Assembly (NCBI RefSeq): GCF_039655875.1 | Contig: NZ_JBBYXK010000002.1 | Location: forward strand, 682,001-746,000 | Direction of reading: 5' to 3' | DNA from: Emcibacter sp. SYSU 3D8 | GTDB taxonomy: Bacteria > Pseudomonadota > Alphaproteobacteria > SMXS01 | DNA length: 64,000 bases | Shown here: piece after piece, positions 18,437 to 26,950 of the stretch | Layout: each line of letters begins with the position of its first letter | How positions within the stretch are numbered: the stretch's first letter is position 1 | The notes under the pieces: model-generated | Told to the model about the DNA's origin: nothing | The model's database searches: none | What the model saw: the letters and a program-made list of their open reading frames with translations, nothing else | Position numbers and translations under genes: made by a program

Positions 18437-18961
18437 ATGCCCAAAGACGGTGTATACGACGTCCTGTTCCTGTGCACGCGGAACGCCGCGCGCAGCATTA
18501 TCGCCGAGGCTGTCCTGAACAAACTGGGGCAGGGCAAATTCAAGGGATACAGCGCCGGCACCAAGCCCAAAGGGTCGATCGACCCGTATGCGCTCAACCT
18601 GCTGCGCCAGATGCATTACCCGGTCGAGGAGCTGCGCTCCAAGTCCATCGAGGAATTCAATGCGCCCGGCGCCCAGGCCTTCGACTTCATCATTACCCTG
18701 AGTGACAGCGCGGCAGGCGAGATCACGCCTCAATGGCCCGGCAAGCCGGTGACCGCGCACTGGACGTTTCCGGATCCGTCGCGCTTCGACACTGGCGACC
18801 ATGGCGAGGCCGAAATCGCCGCCGAGTTCGCCGAGACCTACAAGGACATCCACGCCCTGTTGTCCACCTTCGTCAGCCTGCCCCACCAATCGCTGGACCG
18901 GCTCAGCCTGGAAGACAAGGTGGACGAGATGTCGGCCGCGCACGCCGCCCGGAAGGCCTGA
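18437..18961 (+). CDS. ArsC-like / low-molecular-weight phosphatase-fold protein lacking resolving cysteines
   Basis: A 174-residue protein of the LMW-PTP / arsenate reductase family. The P-loop is Cys13-TRNAAR19-S (C-x5-R-S), followed by the family strands KSIEEF, LSDSAAGE, WPGKPVTAHW and FPDP. In thioredoxin-coupled ArsC the segment reads CDNAAGE-CP; here the two cysteine positions are Ser89 and Thr97, and Cys13 is the only cysteine in the protein. A classic disulfide relay therefore cannot run. It could be a phosphatase, use an external thiol such as mycothiol/glutathione-glutaredoxin, or have another job. No ars operon partners lie nearby. ATG 18437 is supported by GAGGTCACC upstream. Confidence 0.82.
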   Translation: MPKDGVYDVLFLCTRNAARSIIAEAVLNKLGQGKFKGYSAGTKPKGSIDPYALNLLRQMHYPVEELRSKSIEEFNAPGAQAFDFIITLSDSAAGEITPQWPGKPVTAHWTFPDPSRFDTGDHGEAEIAAEFAETYKDIHALLSTFVSLPHQSLDRLSLEDKVDEMSAAHAARKA

Positions 18962-18971
18962 GGCGGCCTTA

Positions 18972-19433
18972 TCAGGTGCCGTCCTTCGGGCGCCGGTGGA
19001 CCAGACTGTCACCTAGAAAGTGGAACACGGCTTCGCCGGCGTCGTTGCGCAATTCATGGCGAATGGTGACGCGGCCGATATCGGCGCGCTTCTTCCACGG
19101 CCGCTTTTCCAGAATCTCGGCCCAGGCGCGGACGCGGTCGCCAGGCTTCAGCGGCTTGCGCCAGCGGACCTTGTCCCAGCCGATGCCGCAAACCCAGTGC
19201 ACATCGCCGAATACCTGGTGATCGAGCAGCCGCCAGATTGCCGTGGTGTAGATGCCGCTGGCGGTAATCCCCTGGAATACCGGATGGTCGGCGGCAAGCG
19301 CCTCGTCATTGTGGAAATATTGCGGATCGTACCGCGAGGCGAAGGCGATCATTTCTCGCCGCTCCAGCGTGAAGGGCTCGGACTCAACCGTCTCGCCCAC
19401 CGCCAGATCCTCGAAATACCGCCATTCGGCCAT
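18972..19433 (-). CDS. MaoC-family hot-dog dehydratase/hydratase
   Basis: A 153-residue hot-dog-fold protein of the MaoC branch. The motif FASRYDPQYFHNDEALA contains the Asp-x5-His catalytic pair typical of (R)-specific enoyl-CoA hydratases, and GITASGIYTTAIWRLL resembles the following hydratase-box helix. Length is normal for a single-domain MaoC protein. It likely hydrates a 2-enoyl-CoA or acts as an acyl-thioester binder. It converges on the arsC-like gene and is divergent from the MFS gene. Confidence 0.88.
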   Translation of the reverse strand: MAEWRYFEDLAVGETVESEPFTLERREMIAFASRYDPQYFHNDEALAADHPVFQGITASGIYTTAIWRLLDHQVFGDVHWVCGIGWDKVRWRKPLKPGDRVRAWAEILEKRPWKKRADIGRVTIRHELRNDAGEAVFHFLGDSLVHRRPKDGT

Positions 19434-19529
19434 GGCCTTCGCCTTTCCATGCAGCTAGCCTGTTGCCAACCTATTTAGACTGTTTGTCGACGATGCCACA
19501 ATGACCGCGCCCACGGGGAGGGGCGCCCG

Positions 19530-20777
19530 ATGAATTACCTGGCCTTCATCCTGTCAAACCCGCGCTTTCTGGCCTACGGGTTCATGATGCTGTTCTTCTC
19601 CGGCTTCGGGCAGACCTACTATTTCGGTCCCTATACGGATTCGGTGCGGCAATCGTTCGACCTGAGCCACGGCGACATCGGCCTGCTGTTCTCGCTGGCC
19701 ACCGGCATGGCCGGGCTGCTGATGATGTGGGCCGGGCGCAAGATCGACGATGTGGACCTGCGCACCTTCACCCTGCTGATCTGCGTCACCCTGATCGCCG
19801 GCTGCTTCACCATGTCGACCGCCAATTCGATCCCCACCCTGATGCTGGCGTTCTTCCTGCTGCGCATCTCGGGGCAAGGGCTGATGATGCATGCCTCGTT
19901 CACCTCCATGGCGCGCTATTTCGACAAGGAGCGCGGCAAGGCGATCTCGGTCGCCTCGTTCGGCATGGCGCTGGCCCAGGCGACCTTTCCGGTGATGGCC
20001 AAGACGCTCAACAGCAATTTTGGCTGGCGCGACGCCTGGTATTACAACGCCCTGTTTCTCACGGTCACGCTGATCCCGATGATGCTGTGGCTGCTGGTCG
20101 GCCACAAGGAGCGGCACGAGGCGTTCCTGCGCGACAACGAGGAGGGCCAGCACGCCGCCAGCCAGAAAAACGGCTGGGCGCGGCGCGTGCTGCTGCGCGA
20201 TGTGCGCTTCTTCCTGATGTTTCCCTCGGCCATGACCATGCCGTTCATCCTGACCGGGTTCATCTTCCACCAGCAGCATGTGGCCCGGCTGCAGGACTGG
20301 CCGATGGGTCTCCAGCCCAAGGCGTTCATCGCCTTTGCCGCCGTTGCCTTCCTGTGTTCGATCGTAGCGGGACCGCTGGTCGACAGGCTGGGCGCCCGCA
20401 AGATGATCGCCTGGAACACGCTGCCCTTCATGGCGGGCATGATCGCGCTTGCCGTCACCAGCCACCCGATCGCCGCCTGGCTCTATCTTGGCCTGTCGGG
20501 CGTCACCCTGGGCTTCGGCATCCCGGTCGGCGCCGCGTTCTGGACCGAGATGTACGGCCCGCGCCATGTGGGCACGGCCCGCGCCATCATGAGCAGCTTC
20601 GGCATGCTGGCCACGGCCCTGTCGCCGTATGTGATGGGCCTTGCCTTCGACCACGGCGCGTCGGTCAGCCTGCTGGCCTCGCTGTGCGCGGCCTATCTGG
20701 GATCGAGCGCCATACTGGTCTGGCTCGTGGTCTATAAATATTGGGATCGGCCCCAACTACAGGAGCAGGCGCCATGA
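19530..20777 (+). CDS. MFS transporter, OFA-like
   Basis: A 415-residue major facilitator with about 12 membrane segments. It resembles monocarboxylate/oxalate-formate-antiporter-type MFS proteins: the region RISGQGLMMHASFTSMARYF with the charged loop DKERGKAIS after TM4 and the late GPRHVGTARAIMSSFGM segment are characteristic. ATG 19530 follows GGGGAGGGG. The stop overlaps the next gene's ATG (ATGA at 20774-20777), so the transporter and the isomerase-like protein are translationally coupled. This implies that it imports or exports the substrate of that enzyme. Specificity unknown. Confidence 0.88.
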   Translation: MNYLAFILSNPRFLAYGFMMLFFSGFGQTYYFGPYTDSVRQSFDLSHGDIGLLFSLATGMAGLLMMWAGRKIDDVDLRTFTLLICVTLIAGCFTMSTANSIPTLMLAFFLLRISGQGLMMHASFTSMARYFDKERGKAISVASFGMALAQATFPVMAKTLNSNFGWRDAWYYNALFLTVTLIPMMLWLLVGHKERHEAFLRDNEEGQHAASQKNGWARRVLLRDVRFFLMFPSAMTMPFILTGFIFHQQHVARLQDWPMGLQPKAFIAFAAVAFLCSIVAGPLVDRLGARKMIAWNTLPFMAGMIALAVTSHPIAAWLYLGLSGVTLGFGIPVGAAFWTEMYGPRHVGTARAIMSSFGMLATALSPYVMGLAFDHGASVSLLASLCAAYLGSSAILVWLVVYKYWDRPQLQEQAP

Positions 20778-21382
20778 TCAGGTTCGAGTTCTTCTTCGAT
20801 TGCTCCAGCCCGTGGACCTATCTGGGCTTCCTCAACATCCAGCCGATCGCCGCCGAGTTCAGGGTCGACATCGACTGGAAGCCCATCCTTGTCGGCGGCA
20901 TCTTCAACTCGGTGAATGACAGCGTCTACCGCAACCGGGAGAACCCCGTGCCGGCCAAGGCGGCCTATTCGCGCAAGGACCTGTATGACTGGGCGCGGCT
21001 GGCCGGCATCGAGATCAACTGGCCGTCGATCTTCCCGATCAACAGCGTGAAGGCCATGCGCGGCTGCCTCGTCGCCGCCGAGGAGGGCAGGCTCGTACCC
21101 TTCGCGTCTCGGGTGTTTCACGCCTATTGGGGCGAGAACCTCGACATCAGCGACGATTCGGTGCTGGCCGGAATCGTGGCGGAGACCGGCCTGGACCGGA
21201 CCCGATTCTTCGACGGTATCGCGCGGCAGGACATCAAGGACCGGCTCAAGGCCAACACCCAGGACGTGATCGACCGCGGCGGCTTCGGCTCGCCCACCAT
21301 GTTCGTGGGCGGCACCGACATGTATTTCGGCAACGACCGGCTGCCGCTGGTGCGCGCGGCGTTCGAACGGCTCAGCCGCTAG
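20774..21382 (+). CDS. 2-hydroxychromene-2-carboxylate isomerase / GST-kappa-like DsbA-fold protein
   Basis: A 202-residue thioredoxin-fold protein of the DsbA/HCCA-isomerase/GST-kappa family. The N-terminal catalytic region FFFDCSSPWTYLGF has the serine used for glutathione activation, and GFGSPTMFVGGTDMYFGNDR near the end matches the cis-Pro and C-terminal thioredoxin strands. These enzymes use glutathione to isomerise aromatic ring-cleavage products such as hydroxychromene carboxylate. Its start overlaps the stop of the MFS gene by 4 bases. Its last 11 bases overlap the convergent thioesterase gene. Confidence 0.85.
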   Translation: MIRFEFFFDCSSPWTYLGFLNIQPIAAEFRVDIDWKPILVGGIFNSVNDSVYRNRENPVPAKAAYSRKDLYDWARLAGIEINWPSIFPINSVKAMRGCLVAAEEGRLVPFASRVFHAYWGENLDISDDSVLAGIVAETGLDRTRFFDGIARQDIKDRLKANTQDVIDRGGFGSPTMFVGGTDMYFGNDRLPLVRAAFERLSR

Positions 21383-21815
21383 CCAGCGCCTCGCCCTCGA
21401 TCCGGCGCATGGCCTCGAGGAAGGAGGGCATCACCGGCACGGGCCGGCGGGTGACCATGTCGGCACAGACCATCACGGTCTCGCCCGACGCCAGCAGATC
21501 GTCGGCGCCCGCGGCGTGGATCTCGAACAGGTTGGTGATGCTGGTGCGTCCCACTCGGGCGGCGCGCACGCATACATCGATCTCCTGATCGAAGACCAGC
21601 GGCTGGCGGTATTCGACCAGCGATCTGACCAGATGGAAGTCGAGGCCCGAGCGCGCCACCTCGTCCTTATAGTCGTAGCCGGTGGCGCGCATATACTCGG
21701 TATGCGCGACGTCGAAATAGGTCAGGTAGTGGGCGTTGAACACGACGCCCTGCGCGTCGACCTCCGCATAGCGGGTGCGAATCCGGTGGTGGAACCTGAA
21801 ATCGGTGCGTGCCAT
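21372..21815 (-). CDS. Acyl-CoA thioesterase (4-hydroxybenzoyl-CoA thioesterase type)
   Basis: A 147-residue hot-dog thioesterase. The motif RYAEVDAQGVVFNAHYLTYFD contains the catalytic Asp in the YAEVD-x-x-G-V-x-N/F arrangement of YbgC / 4-HBT-like enzymes. It hydrolyses acyl-CoA or aryl-CoA esters. I use ATG 21815 (MARTDFRFH); the in-frame extension to 21890 reads as non-conserved and would lie in the promoter region shared with the aldehyde dehydrogenase. Consistent with the CoA-ester theme of the neighbourhood. Confidence 0.87.
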   Translation of the reverse strand: MARTDFRFHHRIRTRYAEVDAQGVVFNAHYLTYFDVAHTEYMRATGYDYKDEVARSGLDFHLVRSLVEYRQPLVFDQEIDVCVRAARVGRTSITNLFEIHAAGADDLLASGETVMVCADMVTRRPVPVMPSFLEAMRRIEGEALASG

Positions 21816-21950
21816 CCGGACACTTTTAACGAAGTGCGGCGTTCCTGCAATGCAGGGTGTGGCAGTTATGAGTTTGCCACACACTCGCATCTGCTAGAAT
21901 TCGGCAATGTATCGGAATACATCTCTGACTTGCCATTCGGGAGTGCCAGG

Positions 21951-23360
21951 TTGTTCGAGCGTCGGATTGGTGTAGCCGTTGAAAAACAGCGCCGCGCGTT
22001 CCTGGAAAAAGGAGCGCCGAAACTTGCCGAGCGGCTTGAGCAATTGCGCGCGCTGGATGATCTGATCCAGCAGAATCACCGGCGGATGGCCGAAGTGCTC
22101 ATGGAGGATTTCGGCCACAGAAGCCGCCACGAAACCCTGCTTGCCGAGGCGCTGGGTTCCCTGATGGTGCTGCGGCACACCCGCAAGCACCTGGCCCGCT
22201 GGATGAAGCAGCGCCCCGTACCGATCAACCGGCTGCAGCACCCGCTGGCGAAAGCCTATGTGCAGTACCAGCCGCTCGGCGTGATCGGAATCATGGCCAC
22301 CTGGAACTATCCCTACAAGCTGTGCCTCGTGCCGCTGGGGCAGGCTCTTGCCGCCGGCAACCGGGTGATGCTGAAGCCGTCGGAGATGACCCCGGGCGCC
22401 TCGGCACTGATGAAGGAACTGCTGGCCGCGACGTTCGACGAGGATTGCGTGAGCGTGGTTACCGGCGGTCCGGAGGTCGCGGCCGCATTCTCGCGCCAGA
22501 AGTTCGACCACCTGATGTTCACCGGATCGGCGGCCACCGGCAGGTTGGTGATGCGGGCTGCCGCCGAGAACCTGGTGCCCGTCACGCTGGAACTGGGCGG
22601 CAAATCTCCCGTGATTATCGGCGAGGGCTACGACATGGCCAAGGCGGCGGGCGCCATCGCCTTCGGCAAGCTGATCAATGCCGGCCAGACCTGCATCGCC
22701 CCGGACTACGGCTTCGTGCCGGAGCAGCGCGTGGATGCCTTCGCCCATGCATTCGCCCGTCAGGCCGCCACCATGTACCCGACGCTGGCCGCCAACGAGG
22801 ACTACAGCGCCATCGCCAGCGAGCATCACTATGACCGCCTCTGCCACCTGATCGCCGACGCGCGGGACAAGGGCGCGGAAGTAATCGAGATCAACCCGAT
22901 GGGCGAGGCGCTGGACAACCGGCGCAAAATCGCCCCGACCCTGATCCTGCAGGCAAACGACGACATGGCGGTGATGCGCGAGGAGGTGTTCGGCCCGGTG
23001 CTGCCGATCAGGTCCTACCGTTCCATCGGCGACGTGATCGACTACATCAATGCCCGGGAGCGGCCACTGGCGCTGTATCACTTCACCAACGACAACGATG
23101 AGAAGCAAACCGTGCTGGACCGCACCCTGTCGGGCGGCGTCACCATCAACGACACCATGCTGCATGTGGCGATCGAGGACCTGCCATTTGGCGGCGTGGG
23201 GGCCAGCGGCATGGGCGCCTACCACGGCGAGGCCGGGTTCCGCACCTTCAGTCATGCGCGTTCGGTGATGGAACAGGGACGCATCGCCTTCAACAAGGCC
23301 GCCTGGCCTCCGTTCGGCCCGCGCATCGAGCGAATCGCCCGGTTTCTGATCGGCAGCTGA
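21951..23360 (+). CDS. Coniferyl aldehyde dehydrogenase-like ALDH
   Basis: NAD(P)-dependent aldehyde dehydrogenase, 469 residues from TTG 21951. No ATG or GTG exists in frame near the expected N-terminus, and GGGAG at 21939-21943 is correctly placed for this TTG. Signatures: ATWNYPYKLCLVPLGQALAA (cofactor loop), general base Glu214 (LELGGKSP), nucleophile Cys248 (NAGQTCIAPDY) and PFGGVGASGMGAYHGEAGF. This pattern is that of coniferyl aldehyde dehydrogenase (CalB-like), which oxidises hydroxycinnamaldehydes or medium-chain aldehydes. The gap to the divergent thioesterase gene is 135 bases. Confidence 0.88.
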   Translation: MFERRIGVAVEKQRRAFLEKGAPKLAERLEQLRALDDLIQQNHRRMAEVLMEDFGHRSRHETLLAEALGSLMVLRHTRKHLARWMKQRPVPINRLQHPLAKAYVQYQPLGVIGIMATWNYPYKLCLVPLGQALAAGNRVMLKPSEMTPGASALMKELLAATFDEDCVSVVTGGPEVAAAFSRQKFDHLMFTGSAATGRLVMRAAAENLVPVTLELGGKSPVIIGEGYDMAKAAGAIAFGKLINAGQTCIAPDYGFVPEQRVDAFAHAFARQAATMYPTLAANEDYSAIASEHHYDRLCHLIADARDKGAEVIEINPMGEALDNRRKIAPTLILQANDDMAVMREEVFGPVLPIRSYRSIGDVIDYINARERPLALYHFTNDNDEKQTVLDRTLSGGVTINDTMLHVAIEDLPFGGVGASGMGAYHGEAGFRTFSHARSVMEQGRIAFNKAAWPPFGPRIERIARFLIGS

Positions 23361-23439
23361 TTCATTGCGTCTCAAGCGGATGACAGGCTTGGGAAAACAG
23401 GTATTATCGGCGGCTCAACCGCCGGAATCGGAGTACTTC

Positions 23440-23940
23440 ATGCTGCGGAAGACCGCTCTCATGGCCACCGCCTTCGCGCTGGTCGCGGCCCAGACCATGC
23501 CGTCCTTCGCCCAGGAGTGGCGGCACCTCTACGCGCAGCAGGAAAACGCCCTGGCTGGCGTGCTGGGCCAGGACGAGGTGGCCGGGATGGCCTATCTGAG
23601 AATTCCGTTCGGCGGCCCGGCCCACCTGCGCAAGTCCGATGTGAAGTACGGCTTCAATCTGGCCGCCCGCATGCCCGACAGCGTCTCGACCAATTATGTC
23701 GACACAAGGCGCAACCTGATGGCGATGGCCGATCTGAAGTTCACGCCCGACGGGTTCGAGGATCTCATGGTCAACGGTCTGAGCATGCGCGAGACCGAGC
23801 AGCGCCTCGCTTATCGCAACGAAGGCGAACCTTCGGCGTGGTGGACCTATGGTCTCATGGCGCTGGCGCTGGGCATCGGCGCCGTGGTCGTCGTCAGCGC
23901 CTCGAACGACGGCTTCACCGAAGAAAACGCCCCGCAATGA
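23440..23940 (+). CDS. Hypothetical exported protein with C-terminal membrane segment
   Basis: A 166-residue protein that I do not recognise. A signal peptide ([18 protein letters not shown]) is followed by a soluble part and a single C-terminal hydrophobic segment ([20 protein letters not shown]), then a short acidic tail. No cysteine motif or catalytic signature was seen. The start ATG 23440 has GGAG 6 bases upstream; a longer in-frame start at 23365 lies within the previous intergenic space and lacks a ribosome site. Function unknown. Confidence 0.72.
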   Translation: MLRKTALMATAFALVAAQTMPSFAQEWRHLYAQQENALAGVLGQDEVAGMAYLRIPFGGPAHLRKSDVKYGFNLAARMPDSVSTNYVDTRRNLMAMADLKFTPDGFEDLMVNGLSMRETEQRLAYRNEGEPSAWWTYGLMALALGIGAVVVVSASNDGFTEENAPQ

Positions 23941-23969
23941 CGATTCGTGCATGCGGCGTTTTCTGCGTG

Positions 23970-23998
23970 TTGACAATGCAGGATGCCGCTCATATGGT
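23970..23998 (+). promoter_or_regulatory. Sigma-70-type promoter for rpmJ
   Basis: TTGACA at 23970-23975 and TATGGT at 23993-23998 with a 17-base spacer, 42 bases before the rpmJ start. The -35 is a perfect consensus match and the -10 matches 4 of 6. Confidence 0.6.
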
Positions 23999-24040
23999 CC
24001 GCGCCTCGAATTCAGCCGCAACGCGGTCCGGAGCAGTACA

Positions 24041-24166
24041 ATGAAAGTCAAGAACTCACTCAAGTCGCTGAAGTTGCGTCACCGCGACTGCCGCGTCATC
24101 CGCCGCAAGGGCCGCGTCTACGTCATCAACAAGACGCAGCGCCGCTATAAGGCACGCCAGGGCTGA
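24041..24166 (+). CDS. rpmJ: 50S ribosomal protein bL36, type B
   Basis: A 41-residue protein, [17 protein letters not shown]...RRYKARQG, matching alphaproteobacterial bL36. It has only Cys17 and so lacks the zinc-binding cysteine cluster of type-A bL36; this is the zinc-independent ('C-minus') form. It binds 23S rRNA in the large subunit. It is a monocistronic gene with its own promoter upstream and a strong intrinsic terminator starting 26 bases after the stop. Confidence 0.96.
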   Translation: MKVKNSLKSLKLRHRDCRVIRRKGRVYVINKTQRRYKARQG

Positions 24167-24191
24167 ATCCAGCCGCAGGCGAAGAATTTAG

Positions 24192-24225
24192 GGGCCGCGT
24201 CCACAAGACGCGGCCCTTTTTCTTT
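24192..24225 (+). terminator. Rho-independent terminator after rpmJ
   Basis: Perfect 10-base-pair GC-rich stem (GGGCCGCGTC / GACGCGGCCC), 5-base loop, followed by TTTTTCTTT. It ends rpmJ and lies just before the convergent end of pyk. Confidence 0.92.
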
Positions 24226-24235
24226 GGGGCGTGGT

Positions 24236-25660
24236 TCAGTCGTCCTCCAGCACCCGGGCGATCCGCAGCACGTTCGTGCGGCCCGGCGTCCCGAACGGCT
24301 CGCCCGCAGTGACAACGATATAGTCGCCGGTGCGGGCAAAGCCCTGCTGTTTGGCGACCCGGCGGGCCTTGCCGACCATTTCGCTGAAATTGCTGGCGTC
24401 CTCGCCGATGACGCTGTGCAATCCCCAGCCCAGCGTCAGCCGTCTCGCCGTATCCTGCCGGGGCGTCAGCGCCACGATCGGCACGGCAGGGCGCTCGCGC
24501 GCCGCGCGCAACGCGGTAGAGCCGGACGTGGTGTAGGTGACGATGGCCGCCGCGTTGATGGTCTGCACCACCTGACGCGCGGCGGTGGTGATGGCGTCGG
24601 CGCTGGTCGCCTCGGGAATCGGCCGCACCGAATCGATATAGGTGCGGTAGTGCGGGTCCTGCTCGACCTTGGTGCCAACCCGGTTCATCACCTCGACCGC
24701 GGCGATGGGGTACTCGCCCGCTGCCGATTCCGCCGACAGCATGACCGCGTCGGCGCCCTCGAACACCGCGTTGGCCACGTCCGACACCTCGGCGCGCGTC
24801 GGCACCGGGGACTTCACCATCGATTCGAGCATCTGTGTGGCGACCACCACCAGCTTGCCGCGCCGGCGGGCGGCATCGATGATCGTCTTCTGCGCCCCGG
24901 GGACATCCTCGACCGGCATCTCCACGCCCAGATCGCCCCGCGCCACCATGATCGCGTCGACGATTTCGGTGATGGCGTCGATCTCCTTCAACGCCTGGGG
25001 CTTTTCGATCTTGGCCAGCAGTCCGGCGCGGCCGGCGACCAGATCGCGGGCGGCGGCCACATCCGCGGCGGTCTGCACGAAGGACTGGGCGATCCAGTCG
25101 ACGCCCAGGCCCAGCACGAACTCCAGGTCGCGCTTGTCCTTTTCGGTCAGCGGCGGCAGCGGCAGGACAGCCTCGGGCAGGTTGACGCCCTTGCGATCGG
25201 ACAACGCACCACCGACTTCGACCAAGGTCACCGCCGTGTCCACGCCGGATTCGAGGACCTTCAGCCGGATCTTGCCGTCGTCCAGCAACAGCCGCTGGCC
25301 GGGCTCGAGGGCGGCGAATATCTCCGGATGGGGAAGCTGGGCGCGCTGCTTGCCGCCAGGCGACGGGTCCCGGTCCAGCAGGAACCTGTCGCCTTCGCGC
25401 AGCATCACCGGTCCCGCGGCCAGGCCGCCGATGCGGAATTTGGGGCCTTGCAGGTCGGCAAGCACGCCGATCGGCTGCCCGGCGGCCGCTTCGACCTCGC
25501 GGACGGCCTGGTAGAGCGCCGCGATCTGGCCATGGTCGCCGTGGCTCATGTTGAGGCGGAACACGTCCGCGCCGGCCCGATAGAGCGCGTCGATCATCTC
25601 CGGTGTGCTGCTGGCGGGGCCAAGTGTGGCGATGATTCGGATGCTGCGTGACCGGCGCAT
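24236..25660 (-). CDS. pyk: Pyruvate kinase
   Basis: A 474-residue pyruvate kinase that makes ATP and pyruvate from phosphoenolpyruvate and ADP. The N-terminus RIIATLGPASSTPEM, the nucleotide/cation region RLNMSHG, the active-site signature IMVARGDLGVEMP and the SAESAAGEYP stretch are all present, as is the C-terminal allosteric domain. I start at ATG 25660 (MRRSRSIRI) with GAGAGGAA upstream; a start at 25705 would add 15 unrelated residues. It stands alone on its strand and converges on rpmJ. Confidence 0.97.
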   Translation of the reverse strand: MRRSRSIRIIATLGPASSTPEMIDALYRAGADVFRLNMSHGDHGQIAALYQAVREVEAAAGQPIGVLADLQGPKFRIGGLAAGPVMLREGDRFLLDRDPSPGGKQRAQLPHPEIFAALEPGQRLLLDDGKIRLKVLESGVDTAVTLVEVGGALSDRKGVNLPEAVLPLPPLTEKDKRDLEFVLGLGVDWIAQSFVQTAADVAAARDLVAGRAGLLAKIEKPQALKEIDAITEIVDAIMVARGDLGVEMPVEDVPGAQKTIIDAARRRGKLVVVATQMLESMVKSPVPTRAEVSDVANAVFEGADAVMLSAESAAGEYPIAAVEVMNRVGTKVEQDPHYRTYIDSVRPIPEATSADAITTAARQVVQTINAAAIVTYTTSGSTALRAARERPAVPIVALTPRQDTARRLTLGWGLHSVIGEDASNFSEMVGKARRVAKQQGFARTGDYIVVTAGEPFGTPGRTNVLRIARVLEDD

Positions 25661-25803
25661 TGCGGCAGTTCCTCTCTGGGCGAACGTCGGCTTCCGAAGT
25701 ACCATACCGCCAGCTTCAGGACCACGCGCGAAAAGCCCGATCCAACCATCGCGCGGCGCGGCGCAAACCGTTAATATACCGAGAAAATTCCCGTTGAGGC
25801 CTC

Positions 25804-26637
25804 TTGAAACTAGCCTTTTTCATTGCCGCGCACCGAAATCCGCAGCAGGTCGAGGATCTGGCGCATCTGCTGTCCGATCCGCGCGATTCGGTGGTGCTGC
25901 ACATCGACCGGAAGGCCGACGCCGCTGTCCACGACACGGCGCGGCGGCTGCGCGACCGCCTGAGCGCCCGGCTGTTGCCGTCCCGCACCATATATTGGGG
26001 CGGATGGAGCATGTCCCGCATCCTGCTCGACGCAATCAGGGATCTGTGCGCAAGCGGACTTGACTGGGACTACCTGATCAATCTGAGTGGTCAGGACATG
26101 CCGCTGCGTCCCATCGACGAACTGCGGACCTTCCTCGCCGCACGTCCGGGGGCCAATTACATCGATTGCCGTCAGATCAGCGAACTCGACAATCCGCTGC
26201 GCGGCGTGATCCAGCGGCGCGTGCGCTGGATCACCTATGAGGGGGCGGGGCGAACACGGCGGCTTCCCGTGCCGATGACGCTCCTCCACCGCGGCCGGGT
26301 TCGCTATTACGGCTCGCAATGGGTGATGCTGAGCCGGCCGTTCTGCGACTGGGTTGCCCGCACCGGCGCGCGCGACGCCGGCTGGTCCACGCTTCCCGTC
26401 ACCTTCGCCTCGGACGAGCTCCTGTCACAGCAGATGATCATGGCCAGCCCGTTCCGCCATACGCTGGTCAAGGACAACAAGCGCTACTACCGCTTTGCCG
26501 GCAGGGCCCATCCCGTCGTGCTGCAGCGGGATGACCTGCCCACGGTGGACGCATCGGGCGCATTCTTCGCCCGCAAGTTCGATCCGGCGGTGGACGCCTC
26601 GATCATCCGCGAACTTGCCGCGCGCATCGCCCCCTGA
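25804..26637 (+). CDS. Core-2/I-branching beta-1,6-GlcNAc-transferase family (GT14) protein
   Basis: A 277-residue glycosyltransferase-like protein. KLAFFIAAHRNPQQVEDL and VVLHIDRKAD open the fold, and YLINLSGQDMPLRPIDEL is the hallmark GT14/DUF5928-like motif seen in bacterial homologues. WVMLSRPFCDW and SDELLSQQMI follow later. It presumably transfers a sugar to a cell-surface polysaccharide. The start appears to be TTG 25804 with GAGG 4 bases ahead; no ATG lies nearby in frame. Confidence 0.85.
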   Translation: MKLAFFIAAHRNPQQVEDLAHLLSDPRDSVVLHIDRKADAAVHDTARRLRDRLSARLLPSRTIYWGGWSMSRILLDAIRDLCASGLDWDYLINLSGQDMPLRPIDELRTFLAARPGANYIDCRQISELDNPLRGVIQRRVRWITYEGAGRTRRLPVPMTLLHRGRVRYYGSQWVMLSRPFCDWVARTGARDAGWSTLPVTFASDELLSQQMIMASPFRHTLVKDNKRYYRFAGRAHPVVLQRDDLPTVDASGAFFARKFDPAVDASIIRELAARIAP

Positions 26638-26705
26638 GCTTGCATTCCAGATCATAGCCGCTAAGTTCCCGCTGGACCGGAACAGACAGTAACAGGGAGC
26701 GTTTC

Positions 26706-26948
26706 ATGGCCGATGTCGGCGGTATCGCGGCGGGTCAACTGAAGTCGCTGATCGAGCGGATCGAGCGTCTGGAAGAAGAGAAGAAGGGCCTCGCCGATGA
26801 TATTCGCGATGTCTATGCCGAAGCGAAGGGCAACGGTTTCGACCCCAAAGTCATGCGTCAGGTGATTCGCCTGCGCAAGATGGAACGGGGCGATCGTCAG
26901 GAGCTGGAGGCGCTGCTTGACCTCTATATGAGCGCCATCGAGGGGTAA
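26706..26948 (+). CDS. gapR: Nucleoid-associated protein GapR (DUF2312)
   Basis: An 80-residue DUF2312 protein, the alphaproteobacterial GapR family. GapR binds AT-rich, overtwisted DNA and helps topoisomerases ahead of replication forks in Caulobacter. The coiled-coil block [17 protein letters not shown] and the signature [14 protein letters not shown] are typical, as is the C-terminal [12 protein letters not shown] 26706 has AGGGAGC upstream. It is followed 2 bases later by the M3 peptidase gene. Confidence 0.93.
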   Translation: MADVGGIAAGQLKSLIERIERLEEEKKGLADDIRDVYAEAKGNGFDPKVMRQVIRLRKMERGDRQELEALLDLYMSAIEG

Positions 26949-26950
26949 TT

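Noticed and set aside
21874-21900. Promoter TTGCCA/TAGAAT upstream of the aldehyde dehydrogenase
   Set aside because: The spacer is only 15 bases and no other support exists, so I do not list it as a feature.
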